Assembly: GCA_016000265.1 (NCBI GenBank)
Contig: JAECRL010000002.1
Location: 186,001-250,000 of the forward strand
Origin: Burkholderiales bacterium
Lineage (GTDB): Bacteria; Pseudomonadota; Gammaproteobacteria; Burkholderiales; Burkholderiaceae_C
DNA length: 64,000 nt
Direction of reading: 5' to 3'
Of this stretch, positions 34,604 to 45,601 are shown in pieces; position 1 is the first letter of the stretch; every line of letters starts with the position of its first letter. Position numbers and translations under genes: made by a program. The notes under the pieces were generated by a model, which was given only the letters and a program-made list of their open reading frames with translations, ran no database searches and had not been told where the DNA came from.

Positions 34604-36262
34604 TCAAAGCACCGGGTGGGGCGGCGCGAGGTCGGTGGCGGCGTGGTGCGTTGCGAGGCGTCGGCCCGCGGCCACGGCGTCGCGCAGGGGGGCGAGCCGG
34701 TCACCCAGGCGGGCGGCGTCGGTGCCCAGTGCGCGCACCACGCACAAGGCGGCCGGACCGCACGCCGCGAAGCGGGTGAGGTCGCCTTCGCTCAGCAGGC
34801 CGCCGATGGCCACCACGGGGGCCGGGCTGTGGGCCACCCACCAGCGCAGGTTGACTTCGCCTTGGGGTTGCCAGGGCATGTCCTTCGTGGTGGTGGGCTG
34901 GACGGGGCCGCAGGCGATCAGGCTGGCGCCGCAGCCGGCGGCGCGCGCCAGCTCCCACAGGCTGTGCGAGCTCAGGCCCAGCTGGATGCGGTGGCGCTGC
35001 GAGCGCAGCAGGGCCTGGTCGTCCGGGGTGAGCGCGAGCAGGTCTTCCTGGCCCAGGTGCAGGCCGAGCTGGAAGCCGGGGCGGGGTCGCTCGGGCAGCG
35101 GCTGGGCCAGGGCGGCCCGCCAGTGGTCGTTGACGAACAAGGTGGCGCCCGCTTCAGCGCAGGCCTGCAGGCTGCGTCGCAGTTCGGCGTCCAGGCCCTC
35201 GGCGGGCTTGTGGCGCAACTGCACGCAACGCAGGCCGGCTTGCACCGCGGCGCCCAGCAGGTCCGCGTCGGGCAGGATGCCGTAGAGGCCATCGGCGGGC
35301 GCCTGGTGGGCCCGGAACAGCGGGCTGCCGGGCGGGGCGCCGTCTGGCAGCAACCAGGGGAGCGCCTCTCCGATGCCCAGCCAGGGCAGGGGCGCGCCGC
35401 CTGCGGCGACCCCGGCGGCGAACCCCGCTTGCGCGACGACCGGGCCGCTGCCCTGGCCGGCCTCGCGCGCTTGCATCAGGGCGTGTCGGGTGAGCAGGCT
35501 GGCCAGCACGACGGCGTCGGCCTCGACGTGTCCGTGCGCCAGCGCGGCGGCCACGCCGGTGGCGAAGGTGCAGCCGGTGCCGTGGTGGTGGGGCGTGTCG
35601 ACGCGGGGGGCGCACAGCCAGCCGTGGGCGTGGGGGGTGTCGACCCAGTCCAGGCACCAGCCGCTGTCGTCATGGGAGGCGGGGAGCACGGGGGTGTCCC
35701 CCCCGGTGATCACCACGCTGCGTGCGCCTTGCGAGCGCAGCTGCCGCGCCAGTGCGGGCAGCGGGGCATCGGTGTGGCCGAGCCAGGTCTGCGCCTCGAT
35801 GCGGTTGGGCGTGACCACGGTGGCGCGGGGCAGCAGGTGGGCCCGGTAGGCCTCGCGGATGGCCTCGTTGCTGAAGCCCGCGCCGCCGGCCGAGGCGCGC
35901 CAGACCGGGTCCACCACCACGGCGAGGTGCTGGTGCGCATCGAGCCCTTCGGGGGCTTGCGCGCGCAGCTTGTCGATCCAGCGCACCACGACCTCGATGA
36001 CCGCGATGTTGCCCAGCAGACCGGTCTTGATGACCCGCGGGGGCAGGTCGCGGCTGAGCGCGTCGAGCTGGGCCTCGAGCTGCTCGGGCTCGACCGGGAA
36101 GATGGCCTCGACGCCTTGCGAGTTCTGCGCCGTCAGGCAGGCGACCACGGGGCACAGGTGCACGCCCAGGGCGTCGGCAGCGCGCTGGTCGGCGCTCAGC
36201 CCGGCGCCGCCTGCCGTGTCCAGCCCGGCGATGCTCCAGATGATGGGGGGGCGCATGCGCAT
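34604..36262 (-). CDS. thiDE: Fused HMP-phosphate kinase / thiamine-phosphate synthase
   Basis: A 552-residue bifunctional protein; ATG 36262 overlaps the thiG stop (TGATG). The N-terminal ThiD part has SIAGLDTAGGAGLSADQRAA, IKTGLLGNIAVIE and HHHGTGCTFATGVAAALAHG. It phosphorylates hydroxymethylpyrimidine phosphate. After a linker near residue 310 the ThiE part has CVQLRHKPAEG, FVNDHWRAAL and IACGPVQPTTTKDM. It joins the pyrimidine and thiazole moieties to thiamine phosphate. It is the last gene of the riboswitch-controlled thi operon. Fusion of the two steps is known in several lineages. Confidence 0.92.
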   Translation of the reverse strand: MRMRPPIIWSIAGLDTAGGAGLSADQRAADALGVHLCPVVACLTAQNSQGVEAIFPVEPEQLEAQLDALSRDLPPRVIKTGLLGNIAVIEVVVRWIDKLRAQAPEGLDAHQHLAVVVDPVWRASAGGAGFSNEAIREAYRAHLLPRATVVTPNRIEAQTWLGHTDAPLPALARQLRSQGARSVVITGGDTPVLPASHDDSGWCLDWVDTPHAHGWLCAPRVDTPHHHGTGCTFATGVAAALAHGHVEADAVVLASLLTRHALMQAREAGQGSGPVVAQAGFAAGVAAGGAPLPWLGIGEALPWLLPDGAPPGSPLFRAHQAPADGLYGILPDADLLGAAVQAGLRCVQLRHKPAEGLDAELRRSLQACAEAGATLFVNDHWRAALAQPLPERPRPGFQLGLHLGQEDLLALTPDDQALLRSQRHRIQLGLSSHSLWELARAAGCGASLIACGPVQPTTTKDMPWQPQGEVNLRWWVAHSPAPVVAIGGLLSEGDLTRFAACGPAALCVVRALGTDAARLGDRLAPLRDAVAAGRRLATHHAATDLAPPHPVL

Positions 36263-37092
36263 CAACCCAGCAGGACGAAGGGCTGGCCGCCCACCGGCGT
36301 GGTGGCCACGGCGACGTCGCAGGTGGCCATCAGGCCCGCGAGGTGGCCGGCGCGTCCGCCTTGCACGGCGTCGCGGAAGGCGCGGGCCATGCGCACCGGC
36401 TCGCGGGCTTGCGAGACGGCGGAGTTCAGCAGCACCGCGTCGAAGCCCATCTCCAGCGCGGCGGCGGCGTGCGAAGGCGCCCCCAGTCCGGCGTCGACGA
36501 TGAGGGTGACGCCGGGCAGCCGCGCGCGCAGGGTGCGCAGCGCCCAGGGGTTGATCAGGCCCAGCCCGGAGCCAATGGGCGCGCCCCAGGGCATGAGGAT
36601 GCGGCAGCCGGCGTCCACCAGCCGTTGCGCGCTGACCAGGTCGTCGGTGCAGTAGGGCAGCACCTCGAAGCCGTCGTGGATCAGCTGCCGCGCGGCCTCG
36701 ATCAGCTCGAAGGGGTCGGGCTGCAGCGTTTGCTCATCGCCCACCACCTCCAGCTTGATCCAGTGCGTGCCCAGCAGCTCGCGGGCCATGTGCGCCAGGT
36801 TGATGGCTTCGCGGGCGCTGCGGCAGCCGGCGGTGTTGGGCAGCAGGTGGGCGCCCTGGGTGCGCGCGGCCTGGCGGATGATGTCGACGAAGCCGTTGTC
36901 GTGGCCGGTGGTGCCCAGCGTGCGCTTGAGGCCCAGCGTCAGCACCTGGCTGCCCGAGGCGTGGATGGCGTCGCGCAGGGTCTCGGGTGAGGGGTAGCCC
37001 GCCGTGCCCAGCAGGAAGCGGCTGCGCAGTTCGGTGTCGCCGATGCGCCAGGTGTCGGGCGAGGCCAGGGTGTCGTCGTCGGGTGTGGGCAT
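36262..37092 (-). CDS. thiG: Thiazole synthase
   Basis: A 276-residue ThiG, which builds the thiazole phosphate of thiamine from deoxyxylulose phosphate, dehydroglycine and ThiS-thiocarboxylate. Visible are ELRSRFLLGTAGYPS, LLPNTAGCRSAREA, and HWIKLEVVGDEQTLQPD with the Schiff-base lysine. The phosphate-binding end reads MPWGAPIGSGLGL and VDAGLGAPSHAA. It lies directly after thiS (4-base gap) and overlaps thiDE by one base. Confidence 0.95.
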   Translation of the reverse strand: MPTPDDDTLASPDTWRIGDTELRSRFLLGTAGYPSPETLRDAIHASGSQVLTLGLKRTLGTTGHDNGFVDIIRQAARTQGAHLLPNTAGCRSAREAINLAHMARELLGTHWIKLEVVGDEQTLQPDPFELIEAARQLIHDGFEVLPYCTDDLVSAQRLVDAGCRILMPWGAPIGSGLGLINPWALRTLRARLPGVTLIVDAGLGAPSHAAAALEMGFDAVLLNSAVSQAREPVRMARAFRDAVQGGRAGHLAGLMATCDVAVATTPVGGQPFVLLG

Positions 37093-37096
37093 CGTC

Positions 37097-37324
37097 TCAG
37101 CCTCCGGTGATGGGTGCGAAGCACAGCACGGTGTCGCCGTGCTGCAGGGCGTGCGTGGCCCGGGCCGTGCGCGCCACGAAGTCGCCGTTGACGGCCGTGG
37201 CCACGGTGTCGGGCGAGCGCGATGGGCCTTGCAGCAGTCGCTCGACGGCGTCGGCCAGCGTGCTGCCGGCGGGCAATTGCAGCGGGCCCTGGTCGGTGTG
37301 GATGGTCAGGGAGGGGGCGTTCAT
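37097..37324 (-). CDS. thiS: Sulfur carrier protein ThiS
   Basis: A 75-residue ubiquitin-like carrier that ends in the required Gly-Gly (APITGG), the site of thiocarboxylation. The N-terminus MNAPSLTIHTDQGPLQLPAG is slightly longer than in E. coli ThiS (66). VATAVNGDFVAR is the typical core. Start ATG 37324 overlaps the thiO stop by four bases. ThiF, needed to charge it, is not in the window. Confidence 0.93.
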   Translation of the reverse strand: MNAPSLTIHTDQGPLQLPAGSTLADAVERLLQGPSRSPDTVATAVNGDFVARTARATHALQHGDTVLCFAPITGG

Positions 37325-38445
37325 GTGGGCAGCCTTCCGAGTTGGAGCGATTGCAGGGCGTCGTCGATCAGGGCCGGGGCCAGCAGCCAGCCGTGGCGGT
37401 ACAGGCCGTTGATGCGCAGCAGGCCGGGCTCGGTGTGAACCTCGGGGCGGTGGTCGGGCAGGGCGGGGCGCAGGTTGGTGTCCAGCCTCAGGATGCGGGC
37501 CTCGGCCAGCTCGGGCAGGATGCTGTGGGCCGCGGCCATGAGCTCGACCGCGCTGCGCAGGGACATGGGCGAGCGGTCTTCGCTTTCCAGCTCGCTGGCG
37601 CCGATCAACACGCGCTCGCCGGGCCGGGGCACGATGTAGACGCGGTGTCGTGGGTGCAGCAGGCGCACCGGGCGCTGCAGCGTCAGCCCGGGGGCGTGCA
37701 GCCAGACCACTTCGCCGCGCACGCCGCGCACCGGGGTGGCCGAGCGCGCGCCGGTGCCGCGCAGGTCGCACACCAGGTCGAAGCTCAGGGGTTGCGTCTG
37801 GCCGGGGTTGCCCAGCCAGAGCTGGCCGGGGGCCACGTCCTGCACGGGCTGGGCCCAGTGCCAGCGCACGCCCTCGGCGTCGTCGTGCAGGGCCTGCATG
37901 GTCGCCACCGTGTCGATGTGGGCCTCACCGGGCAGCCACCAGGCGTGCAGGGGGCCGCCGCTGCCGTGCAGGGCCGGCTCCAGCTGCGTCAGCCGCTCGG
38001 CGCTCAGCGCGTGGAGCTGAACTTGGGCGTGGGCGGTGCTGGACGCCTCCAGGCGCTGCAGCACGCGCCGCGCTGCGCCCAGGTCGCTGCCGTGGGCCAC
38101 CAGCAGGCTGCCGTTGCGCGCGAAGTGGGGCCGCTGGGTGCAGCGCGAACCCAGCTCGTCCGCGATGGCCTGCCAGTGCGCGATGCTCTGCCAGCCCCGA
38201 TGCGCCACCTCGGGCTCGGCCGTGTCCAGCTCGGCCAGCGGGCTGAGCATGCCCGCGGCCGTGAAGCCCGCCGCGCCGTGCCCGTCGTGGGCCGGCATGG
38301 CTTGCGGGGCGGGGTCGAACACGCTGACCTGGTGGCCTTGCCGAGACAAGGTCCAGGCCATGAGGCGACCCAGCAGGCCCGCGCCGGCCACCCCGATGCG
38401 CAGGCCCCGCCGGGGCGGCGTGGAGAAGGGGACGTCCGGTCGCAT
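37321..38445 (-). CDS. thiO: FAD-dependent glycine oxidase for thiazole synthesis
   Basis: A 374-residue D-amino-acid-oxidase-type flavoprotein. The dinucleotide motif RIGVAGAGLLGRLMAWTL is near the N-terminus, and the FAD/substrate region near the C-terminus reads LPDHRPEV and INGLYRHGWLLAPAL. ThiO oxidises glycine to iminoglycine for ThiG. It sits between thiC (3-base gap) and thiS (4-base overlap), which fixes the role. Aerobic thiamine synthesis by ThiO rather than the radical-SAM ThiH is therefore used. Confidence 0.92.
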   Translation of the reverse strand: MRPDVPFSTPPRRGLRIGVAGAGLLGRLMAWTLSRQGHQVSVFDPAPQAMPAHDGHGAAGFTAAGMLSPLAELDTAEPEVAHRGWQSIAHWQAIADELGSRCTQRPHFARNGSLLVAHGSDLGAARRVLQRLEASSTAHAQVQLHALSAERLTQLEPALHGSGGPLHAWWLPGEAHIDTVATMQALHDDAEGVRWHWAQPVQDVAPGQLWLGNPGQTQPLSFDLVCDLRGTGARSATPVRGVRGEVVWLHAPGLTLQRPVRLLHPRHRVYIVPRPGERVLIGASELESEDRSPMSLRSAVELMAAAHSILPELAEARILRLDTNLRPALPDHRPEVHTEPGLLRINGLYRHGWLLAPALIDDALQSLQLGRLPT

Positions 38446-38448
38446 CGA

Positions 38449-40682
<2,234 letters not shown>

Positions 40683-40754
40683 GCGAAGCGAAGTGTAGAC
40701 GCAAGATGCGCCGGGCTGCAAATGGAGGGGGATGGATGGGGGTGAGGGCCGGCC

Positions 40755-40961
40755 TCAGCGCTGGCTCAACCCCGTCCCAGGCCCTGGCGCTTGAGCCTGG
40801 ATCACGCTGACGGCCGCCGCCGAGGGGGACCGTTCAGCGGGCGTGGCCCGTGAAACCGCCGAGGTGGGAGGCGCCAAGGGTTCGGCCACGCTGGCTTGCT
40901 GGCGCGGGCCGAAGGCGGCCAGCAGCAGGGCAAGGGGGGCGATCGCGAACAGGGGGCGCAT
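40755..40961 (-). CDS. Small predicted secreted protein, unknown
   Basis: A 68-residue open frame starting at ATG 40961. It begins MRPLFAIAPLALLLAAFGPR, a good signal peptide or membrane anchor, followed by an Ala/Pro/Ser-rich tail with no recognisable domain. GGAG lies about 10 bases upstream. It is unrelated by sequence to its neighbours. In GC-rich DNA a chance frame of this size is possible, so confidence is low. Confidence 0.4.
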   Translation of the reverse strand: MRPLFAIAPLALLLAAFGPRQQASVAEPLAPPTSAVSRATPAERSPSAAAVSVIQAQAPGPGTGLSQR

Positions 40962-41065
40962 GGACGGCGGACTCCGCTCGGGGCGGAAGGTGTTGATGCC
41001 ATCAGTGTAGGCAGCACCGGGGGGCGCACATCCCCCGGCACGCGGGGAGTCCCCTCATGCGGGGG

Positions 41066-41332
41066 TCAGGGCCAGGGGGGTGTTCGCGTCACGCGCACGG
41101 GGTGGGCGCTTGGCGCAGTGGCGTGCGGGCCACACCCGGCGCAAGCTCCCCCGACGCCGGTGGACCCGCACGCCCGCGCCGACGGGGCGCTGGCGCAGGC
41201 CGGTCCCGAGGCGCCTGCCCCTGCACCCCGTTCGGGGCGACGCGGGCGCCAGCGTCGCCACAGGTGCCTCAGCGCCATCCAGCCCAGGGCGAACGCGGCC
41301 CAGGTCTGCCAGTCGCGCAGCAGCGTCTCCAT
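41066..41332 (-). CDS. Small Cys-containing membrane protein downstream of feoB (DUF6587-like)
   Basis: An 88-residue frame whose ATG at 41332 comes two bases after the feoB stop. It has a short hydrophobic segment (WAAFALGWMALRHLW), an Arg-rich stretch (RRWRPRRPER) and a Cys/Gly-rich tail with CASAPSARACGSTG and GGACAGCG. Small proteins with a membrane segment and GGCxGC-like tail often follow feoB in betaproteobacteria. A role in iron uptake or FeoB assembly is inferred from position only. It is not a typical FeoC, because no winged helix is visible. Confidence 0.55.
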   Translation of the reverse strand: METLLRDWQTWAAFALGWMALRHLWRRWRPRRPERGAGAGASGPACASAPSARACGSTGVGGACAGCGPHATAPSAHPVRVTRTPPWP

Positions 41333-41334
41333 GC

Positions 41335-43242
41335 TCAGGCCCCCCATGCCAGCGCCAGCCGGTAGACGACGAAGGCCGCGCCATACGCCAGGGCGAACAG
41401 GTACGCCACCATCACCAGCGGCCAGCGCCAGCCGTTGGTCTCGCGGCGCGCCACGATGACGGTCGACAGGCACTGCGGGGCGAACACGTACCAGGCCATC
41501 AACGACAAGGCCGTGGGCAGGCTCCAGGCGTGCCCGATCAGCTGCACCAGCGCGCTGGAGAGTTCGTCGCCAGTCTGGGACATCGCGTAGACGGTGCCCA
41601 GGGTGGCCACGGCCACCTCGCGCGCGGCCATGCCCGGCACCAGCGCGATGCAGATCTGCCAGTTGAAGCCGATGGGCGCGAACACGCCCTCCAGCGCCCG
41701 CCCGATCAACCCCGCCAGGCTGTGCTGGATCGCGGGCCCCGAGGCGCCCTCCGGCGGGGCGGGGAAGTTCGACAGGAACCACAGCACGATCATCAGCGAC
41801 AGGATGATCGTGCCCACCCGCTGCACGAAGATGCGCGTGCGCTCCCACAGGCCCACGGCCAGGTTGCGCAGGTGCGGCAGGTGGTAGTCGGGCAACTCCA
41901 TGAGCAGGGCTTGCGCGCCGCCTTGCTTGAGCAGGCGCTTGAGCACCAGCGCCACCAGCAAGGCCGACGCGATGCCCGCCCCGTACAGCGCGAACAGCAC
42001 CAGCCCTTGCAGGTTGAACCAGCCCAGCACCGTGCGCTCGGGGATGAAGGCCGCGATCAGCAGCGCGTAGACGGGCAGGCGCGCCGAGCACGTCATCAGC
42101 GGGGCGATGAGGATGGTGACCAGGCGATCGCGCGGGTTGGCCATGGTGCGCGTGGCCATGATGCCGGGCACCGCGCACGCGAAGCTCGACAGCAGCGGGA
42201 TGAAGGCCCGCCCCGACAGCCCGACGCTGCCCATGATGCGGTCGAGCAGCAAGGCCGCGCGCGGCAGGTAGCCGGAGTCCTCCAGCGCGAGGATGAAACC
42301 AAAAAGGATGACGATCTGCGGCAGGAAGATCAGCACGCTGCCGGCGCCCCCGATCACGCCCTCGATCAGCAGGCTGCGCAGCATGCCCTCGGGCAGGTGG
42401 GTGCGAACCAGGTCGCCCAACGCACCCATGCCCGCGTCGATCAGGTCCATCGGGGCCTGCGCCCAGCTGAAGACGGCCTGAAAGACCAGGAACATCAGCG
42501 CAGCCAGGATGAGCGGGCCGGCCACCGGGTGCAGCGCCCAGCGGTCCAGTTCGGCGGTGGTGCGCGGCGCGTGCGCGGGCTGGGAGGTGCAGGCCCGCAG
42601 GACCTCGCCGACGCGGCGGTGCGTGTCCTCCACCGGGGTCTGCCCGATCGCGTCGAGCGAGCGGCGCAACCCGCCGGGCGCATGCGCGGTCTTGGCTGTC
42701 GGCCAGTTCAGGCCGTCGAGTTGCGCGAGCAGCGCCTGCTCGCCTGCGGGTTGCACGGCCACCGCCTCGACCACGGGCAGGCCCAGCATCTGCTGCAGGC
42801 GGTCGGTGTCGATGCGGATGCCCCGCTTGCGCGCCACGTCCATCATGTTGAGGACCAGGAGCATGGGCAGGCCCAGCTGCTGCAGCTCCAGCACCATGCG
42901 CAGGTTCAGGCGCAGGTTGGTGGCGTCCACCACGCAGACCAGCCCGTCGGGTGCGGCCTCACCGAAGTGCGCCCCGGTGATCACGTCGCGCGTGACCGCT
43001 TCGTCGGGCGTGGCCGCCAGCAGGCTGTAGGCGCCAGGCAGGTCGAGCACGCGCCAGGTGCGCCCGGCCGGCGAGGTGAAGCGCCCCTCCTTGCGCTCCA
43101 CCGTCACGCCGGCGTAGTTGCCCACCTTCTGGCGCGAGCCGGTCAGCCGGTTGAACAGGGCGGTCTTGCCGCAGTTGGGGTTGCCGACCAGGGCGATCAG
43201 GGGCGGCTCGGCGGGGTGCGGGCCCACGGCGTGCGCGCTCAT
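41335..43242 (-). CDS. feoB: Ferrous iron transporter FeoB
   Basis: A 635-residue membrane GTPase for Fe(II) uptake. The N-terminal G domain has G1 LVGNPNCGKTALFN, G2-region NYAGVTVERKEG, G3 DLPGAYSL and G4 LNMMD. The Gate/core membrane part follows, including SFACAVPGIMATRTM with the conserved cysteine and a second Gate motif near FVFAPQCLSTVIVARRETNG. It overlaps feoA by four bases. Length is normal for the shorter beta/gamma types. A Fur-type box lies upstream of feoA, so iron repression is likely. Confidence 0.95.
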   Translation of the reverse strand: MSAHAVGPHPAEPPLIALVGNPNCGKTALFNRLTGSRQKVGNYAGVTVERKEGRFTSPAGRTWRVLDLPGAYSLLAATPDEAVTRDVITGAHFGEAAPDGLVCVVDATNLRLNLRMVLELQQLGLPMLLVLNMMDVARKRGIRIDTDRLQQMLGLPVVEAVAVQPAGEQALLAQLDGLNWPTAKTAHAPGGLRRSLDAIGQTPVEDTHRRVGEVLRACTSQPAHAPRTTAELDRWALHPVAGPLILAALMFLVFQAVFSWAQAPMDLIDAGMGALGDLVRTHLPEGMLRSLLIEGVIGGAGSVLIFLPQIVILFGFILALEDSGYLPRAALLLDRIMGSVGLSGRAFIPLLSSFACAVPGIMATRTMANPRDRLVTILIAPLMTCSARLPVYALLIAAFIPERTVLGWFNLQGLVLFALYGAGIASALLVALVLKRLLKQGGAQALLMELPDYHLPHLRNLAVGLWERTRIFVQRVGTIILSLMIVLWFLSNFPAPPEGASGPAIQHSLAGLIGRALEGVFAPIGFNWQICIALVPGMAAREVAVATLGTVYAMSQTGDELSSALVQLIGHAWSLPTALSLMAWYVFAPQCLSTVIVARRETNGWRWPLVMVAYLFALAYGAAFVVYRLALAWGA

Positions 43243-43541
43243 GCCGGCGTCTCCCCGGCCCGGATCGCCTCCACCTCCACGAGCGAGGACTCCAGCTCCC
43301 GCATGGCGAAGGTGCTGGTGCCCACCCGCACGGCCAGCGGGCCGCGGCCGAACAGCACGCGCCTGAGCACCTGCACCCGCTCCCCCGGCACGAAGCCCAG
43401 CTCCATCAGGCGGCGGCGCAGCGCCCCGCCGTCGCTCTCCAGGGTGCGCACGCGGTGGATGGTGGCCACCGCCTGGGCGGGCAGGCGATCCAGGGTGATC
43501 ACGTCGCGGGGGTGGGGTGGGGGGCTCGCCATCGGGTTCAT
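43239..43541 (-). CDS. feoA: Ferrous iron transport protein A
   Basis: A 100-residue SH3-like protein required for FeoB activity. The core reads LRRRLMELGFVPGERVQVL and GRGPLAVRVGTSTFAMRE. ATG 43541 is chosen; ATG 43532 is also possible, and neither has a strong ribosome binding site. Its stop overlaps the feoB start (ATGA). The Fur-type palindrome ends 34 bases upstream of the start. Confidence 0.9.
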   Translation of the reverse strand: MNPMASPPPHPRDVITLDRLPAQAVATIHRVRTLESDGGALRRRLMELGFVPGERVQVLRRVLFGRGPLAVRVGTSTFAMRELESSLVEVEAIRAGETPA

Positions 43542-43560
43542 GCCGCCATTGTGAAACAAA

Positions 43561-43575
43561 TGAGAACGATTCTCA
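43561..43575. promoter_or_regulatory. Fur-type box upstream of feoAB
   Basis: TGAGAACGATTCTCA is a 7-1-7 inverted repeat (one mismatch), very close to the Fur box form TGAGAAT-N-ATTCTCA common in betaproteobacteria. It lies 20 bases upstream of the feoA ATG, so bound Fur would cover the promoter or leader. Confidence 0.75.
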
Positions 43576-43672
43576 GTTTCTGGGTTTGACGCGGCTCAGC
43601 CTGGCGTCACGCCCCTCACCCCATCCTTTTGGGTGGAAATTCCTCATCATTCACTTACACACCCTTTTGCAG

Positions 43673-43698
43673 GTCCTTGATTCATAAGGACTTTTTTT
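43673..43698 (+). terminator. Terminator-like hairpin ahead of the dcw promoter region
   Basis: GTCCTT and AAGGAC pair around a seven-base loop (GATTCAT) and are followed by seven T. This has the form of a rho-independent terminator on the plus strand, although the stem has only six pairs. No plus-strand gene lies immediately upstream, so it would shield the dcw cluster from readthrough, or be part of the leader. Confidence 0.4.
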
Positions 43699-43790
43699 GT
43701 GCACTGTTGAGGTGAAATCTCGCCTAAGTCTTTGATTTCATTGAACTTTTTTTTGGTTCCACCTTGTTTTGGGGGTGGTGATCAGTTAAA

Positions 43791-43825
43791 GTGGGATTTA
43801 GTGCAAATTCGTGGGGTTTTGTGTG
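43791..43825 (+). promoter_or_regulatory. MraZ operator: GTG(GG) repeats every 10 bases
   Basis: GTGGGATTTA, GTGCAAATTC, GTGGGGTTTT and GTGTG begin at 43791, 43801, 43811 and 43821, exactly 10 bases apart. MraZ is known to bind TGGGN repeats separated by five bases in front of its own gene. Copies 1 and 3 match best, and the array runs into the start codon at 43823. Confidence 0.65.
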
Positions 43826-44260
43826 ACTCTGATCTTCCAAGGTGCATCGGCGCTGTCGCTGGACGCCAAGGGCCGCTTGGCGGTCCCGGCGCGCCATCGC
43901 GATGCGCTGCAGGCGCTTTGCGGCGGTCAGCTCACCCTCACCAAGCACCCCGAGGGCTGCCTGATGGTCTTCCCTCGCCCGGCCTGGGAGGGCTTTCGCG
44001 ACAAGGTCGCGGCCCTGCCCATGTCGGCCGCCGGCTGGAAGCGCATCTTCCTGGGCAACGCGATGGACGTGGACATCGACTCCGCCGCCCGCGTGCTGGT
44101 CTCGCCCGAGTTGCGCGTGGCCGCCGGCCTCACCAAGGACGTGATGCTGCTGGGCATGGGCAGCCACTTCGAGCTCTGGGACGCCCAGCGCTACGCCGCC
44201 CACGAAGCCGAGGTCATGGCCCAGCCCATGCCCGACGTGCTGCAGGACTTCACCTTCTGA
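43823..44260 (+). CDS. mraZ: Transcriptional regulator MraZ
   Basis: A 145-residue MraZ with two AbrB-like halves: [20 protein letters not shown] and, later, [20 protein letters not shown]. It controls the dcw cluster by binding repeats in front of its own gene. No ATG fits; the GTG at 43823 gives four residues before the usual FQGAS start, and a GTG at 43811 is the alternative. It is the first gene of the cluster; rsmH begins 4 bases after its stop. Confidence 0.92.
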   Translation: MTLIFQGASALSLDAKGRLAVPARHRDALQALCGGQLTLTKHPEGCLMVFPRPAWEGFRDKVAALPMSAAGWKRIFLGNAMDVDIDSAARVLVSPELRVAAGLTKDVMLLGMGSHFELWDAQRYAAHEAEVMAQPMPDVLQDFTF

Positions 44261-44264
44261 CGTC

Positions 44265-45311
44265 ATGCAACAGGAGCGCGCACCTTGGCAGCATCACACC
44301 GTCCTGCTGCACGAGGCGGTGGACGGTTTGTGGGACGAAGCCACCGGCCCTGAGCCGCAGGGCCGCTACGTCGACGCGACCTTCGGGCGCGGCGGTCACT
44401 CCCGCCTGATCCTCTCCAGGCTGGGGCCCGACGCCCGCCTGCTCGGCATCGACCGGGACCCGGACGCCATCGCGCACGCCACTCAGGGCCCCGACGCCAT
44501 CACCGACGAGCGCTTCCAGATCGTGCACGGCCCCTTCTCCGAGTGGGCCGAGGCGGTCGAGGCGCAGGGCTGGGGCCCGGTGCAAGGCCTGCTGATGGAC
44601 ATCGGGGTGTCGTCGCCGCAGATCGACAACCCCGCGCGGGGTTTCAGCTTCCGCTTCGATGCGCCGCTGGACATGCGCATGGACACGACCTCCGGCGAGA
44701 GCGCCGCCGACTTCCTGGCGCGCGCCACGCTCGATGAACTCGCCGACGTCATCCGCACCTACGGCGAAGAGCGCTTTGCCGGCCCCATCGCGCGCGCGCT
44801 GGTGGCCCGCCGCGACGAGGGTCAGCCGGTGCGCACCACCGGAGAGCTTTCGGCGATCGTGGCCCGTGCGGTCAAGACCCGCGAACCCGGCCAGGACCCG
44901 GCCACCCGCACCTTCCAGGCCCTTCGGATTCACGTCAACCGCGAGCTCGGTGAGCTCGAGGATGCGCTGGAGTCGGCCTTGAAGATGCTGGCCCCGGGTG
45001 GGCGCCTGGCGGTCATCAGCTTTCACTCGCTGGAAGACCGCATCGTCAAGACCTTCATCGCGCGCCACAGCCGCGAAGAGGTCGACCGCCGCGTGCCGTT
45101 CGCGCAGCCGCGCCCGCTCATGCTGCACTCGATCGGGCGCATCAAGCCCTCCGAAGCCGAGATCGCGGCCAACCCGCGCTCGCGCTCCGCCGTGCTGCGC
45201 GTGGCCGAGCGCACCGACGTGCCGTGGTCGCAGGAGCTGGTCAACGCGGCCTCGCCCCGCGCCGAGCGCGGCGGCAAGCCGGCGCGTGGTGGCAAGGGAG
45301 GGCGCCGATGA
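44265..45311 (+). CDS. rsmH: 16S rRNA (cytosine-1402-N4)-methyltransferase
   Basis: A 348-residue SAM-dependent methyltransferase (also called MraW). It has [13 protein letters not shown], the SAM motif [16 protein letters not shown] and [19 protein letters not shown]. The C-terminal motifs are [13 protein letters not shown] and [15 protein letters not shown]. Length is slightly above E. coli (313), owing to a basic C-terminal tail. Its stop overlaps the ftsL start (ATGA). Confidence 0.95.
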   Translation: MQQERAPWQHHTVLLHEAVDGLWDEATGPEPQGRYVDATFGRGGHSRLILSRLGPDARLLGIDRDPDAIAHATQGPDAITDERFQIVHGPFSEWAEAVEAQGWGPVQGLLMDIGVSSPQIDNPARGFSFRFDAPLDMRMDTTSGESAADFLARATLDELADVIRTYGEERFAGPIARALVARRDEGQPVRTTGELSAIVARAVKTREPGQDPATRTFQALRIHVNRELGELEDALESALKMLAPGGRLAVISFHSLEDRIVKTFIARHSREEVDRRVPFAQPRPLMLHSIGRIKPSEAEIAANPRSRSAVLRVAERTDVPWSQELVNAASPRAERGGKPARGGKGGRR

Positions 45312-45601
45312 TGCTGCGCCTGAACATCGTGCTGACCGTGATCCTGCTGGCCAGCTGCATCTGGCTCATCCGCAGCAGCCACGAGTCGCGCCGCCTGGTC
45401 TATGAGATGGAGAAGTCTCAGGCCGCCGCGCGCGAGCTGCAGATCGACTTCGAGCGCCTGCAGCTCGACAAGCGCGCGCAGGCCACGCCCTTGCGCGTGG
45501 AAAAGCTCGCGCGCGACAAGCTGCGCATGTTCGGCAACACGCCGGCGGTCACGCACTACGTGGCGGCATCGGCGGGCGCCGCCTCCGGGGTCGCCCCATG
45601 A
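45308..45601 (+). CDS. ftsL: Cell division protein FtsL
   Basis: A 97-residue bitopic protein. The membrane segment [17 protein letters not shown] is at the very N-terminus, followed by a periplasmic coiled coil with [20 protein letters not shown]. It forms the FtsQ-FtsL-FtsB complex that activates FtsW/FtsI. ATG 45308 overlaps the rsmH stop, and its own stop overlaps ftsI. Confidence 0.9.
   Translation: MMLRLNIVLTVILLASCIWLIRSSHESRRLVYEMEKSQAAARELQIDFERLQLDKRAQATPLRVEKLARDKLRMFGNTPAVTHYVAASAGAASGVAP

Noticed and set aside
34616..36655. 679-codon plus-strand open frame opposite thiDE and thiG
   Set aside because: Shadow of the thi operon; no known motifs.
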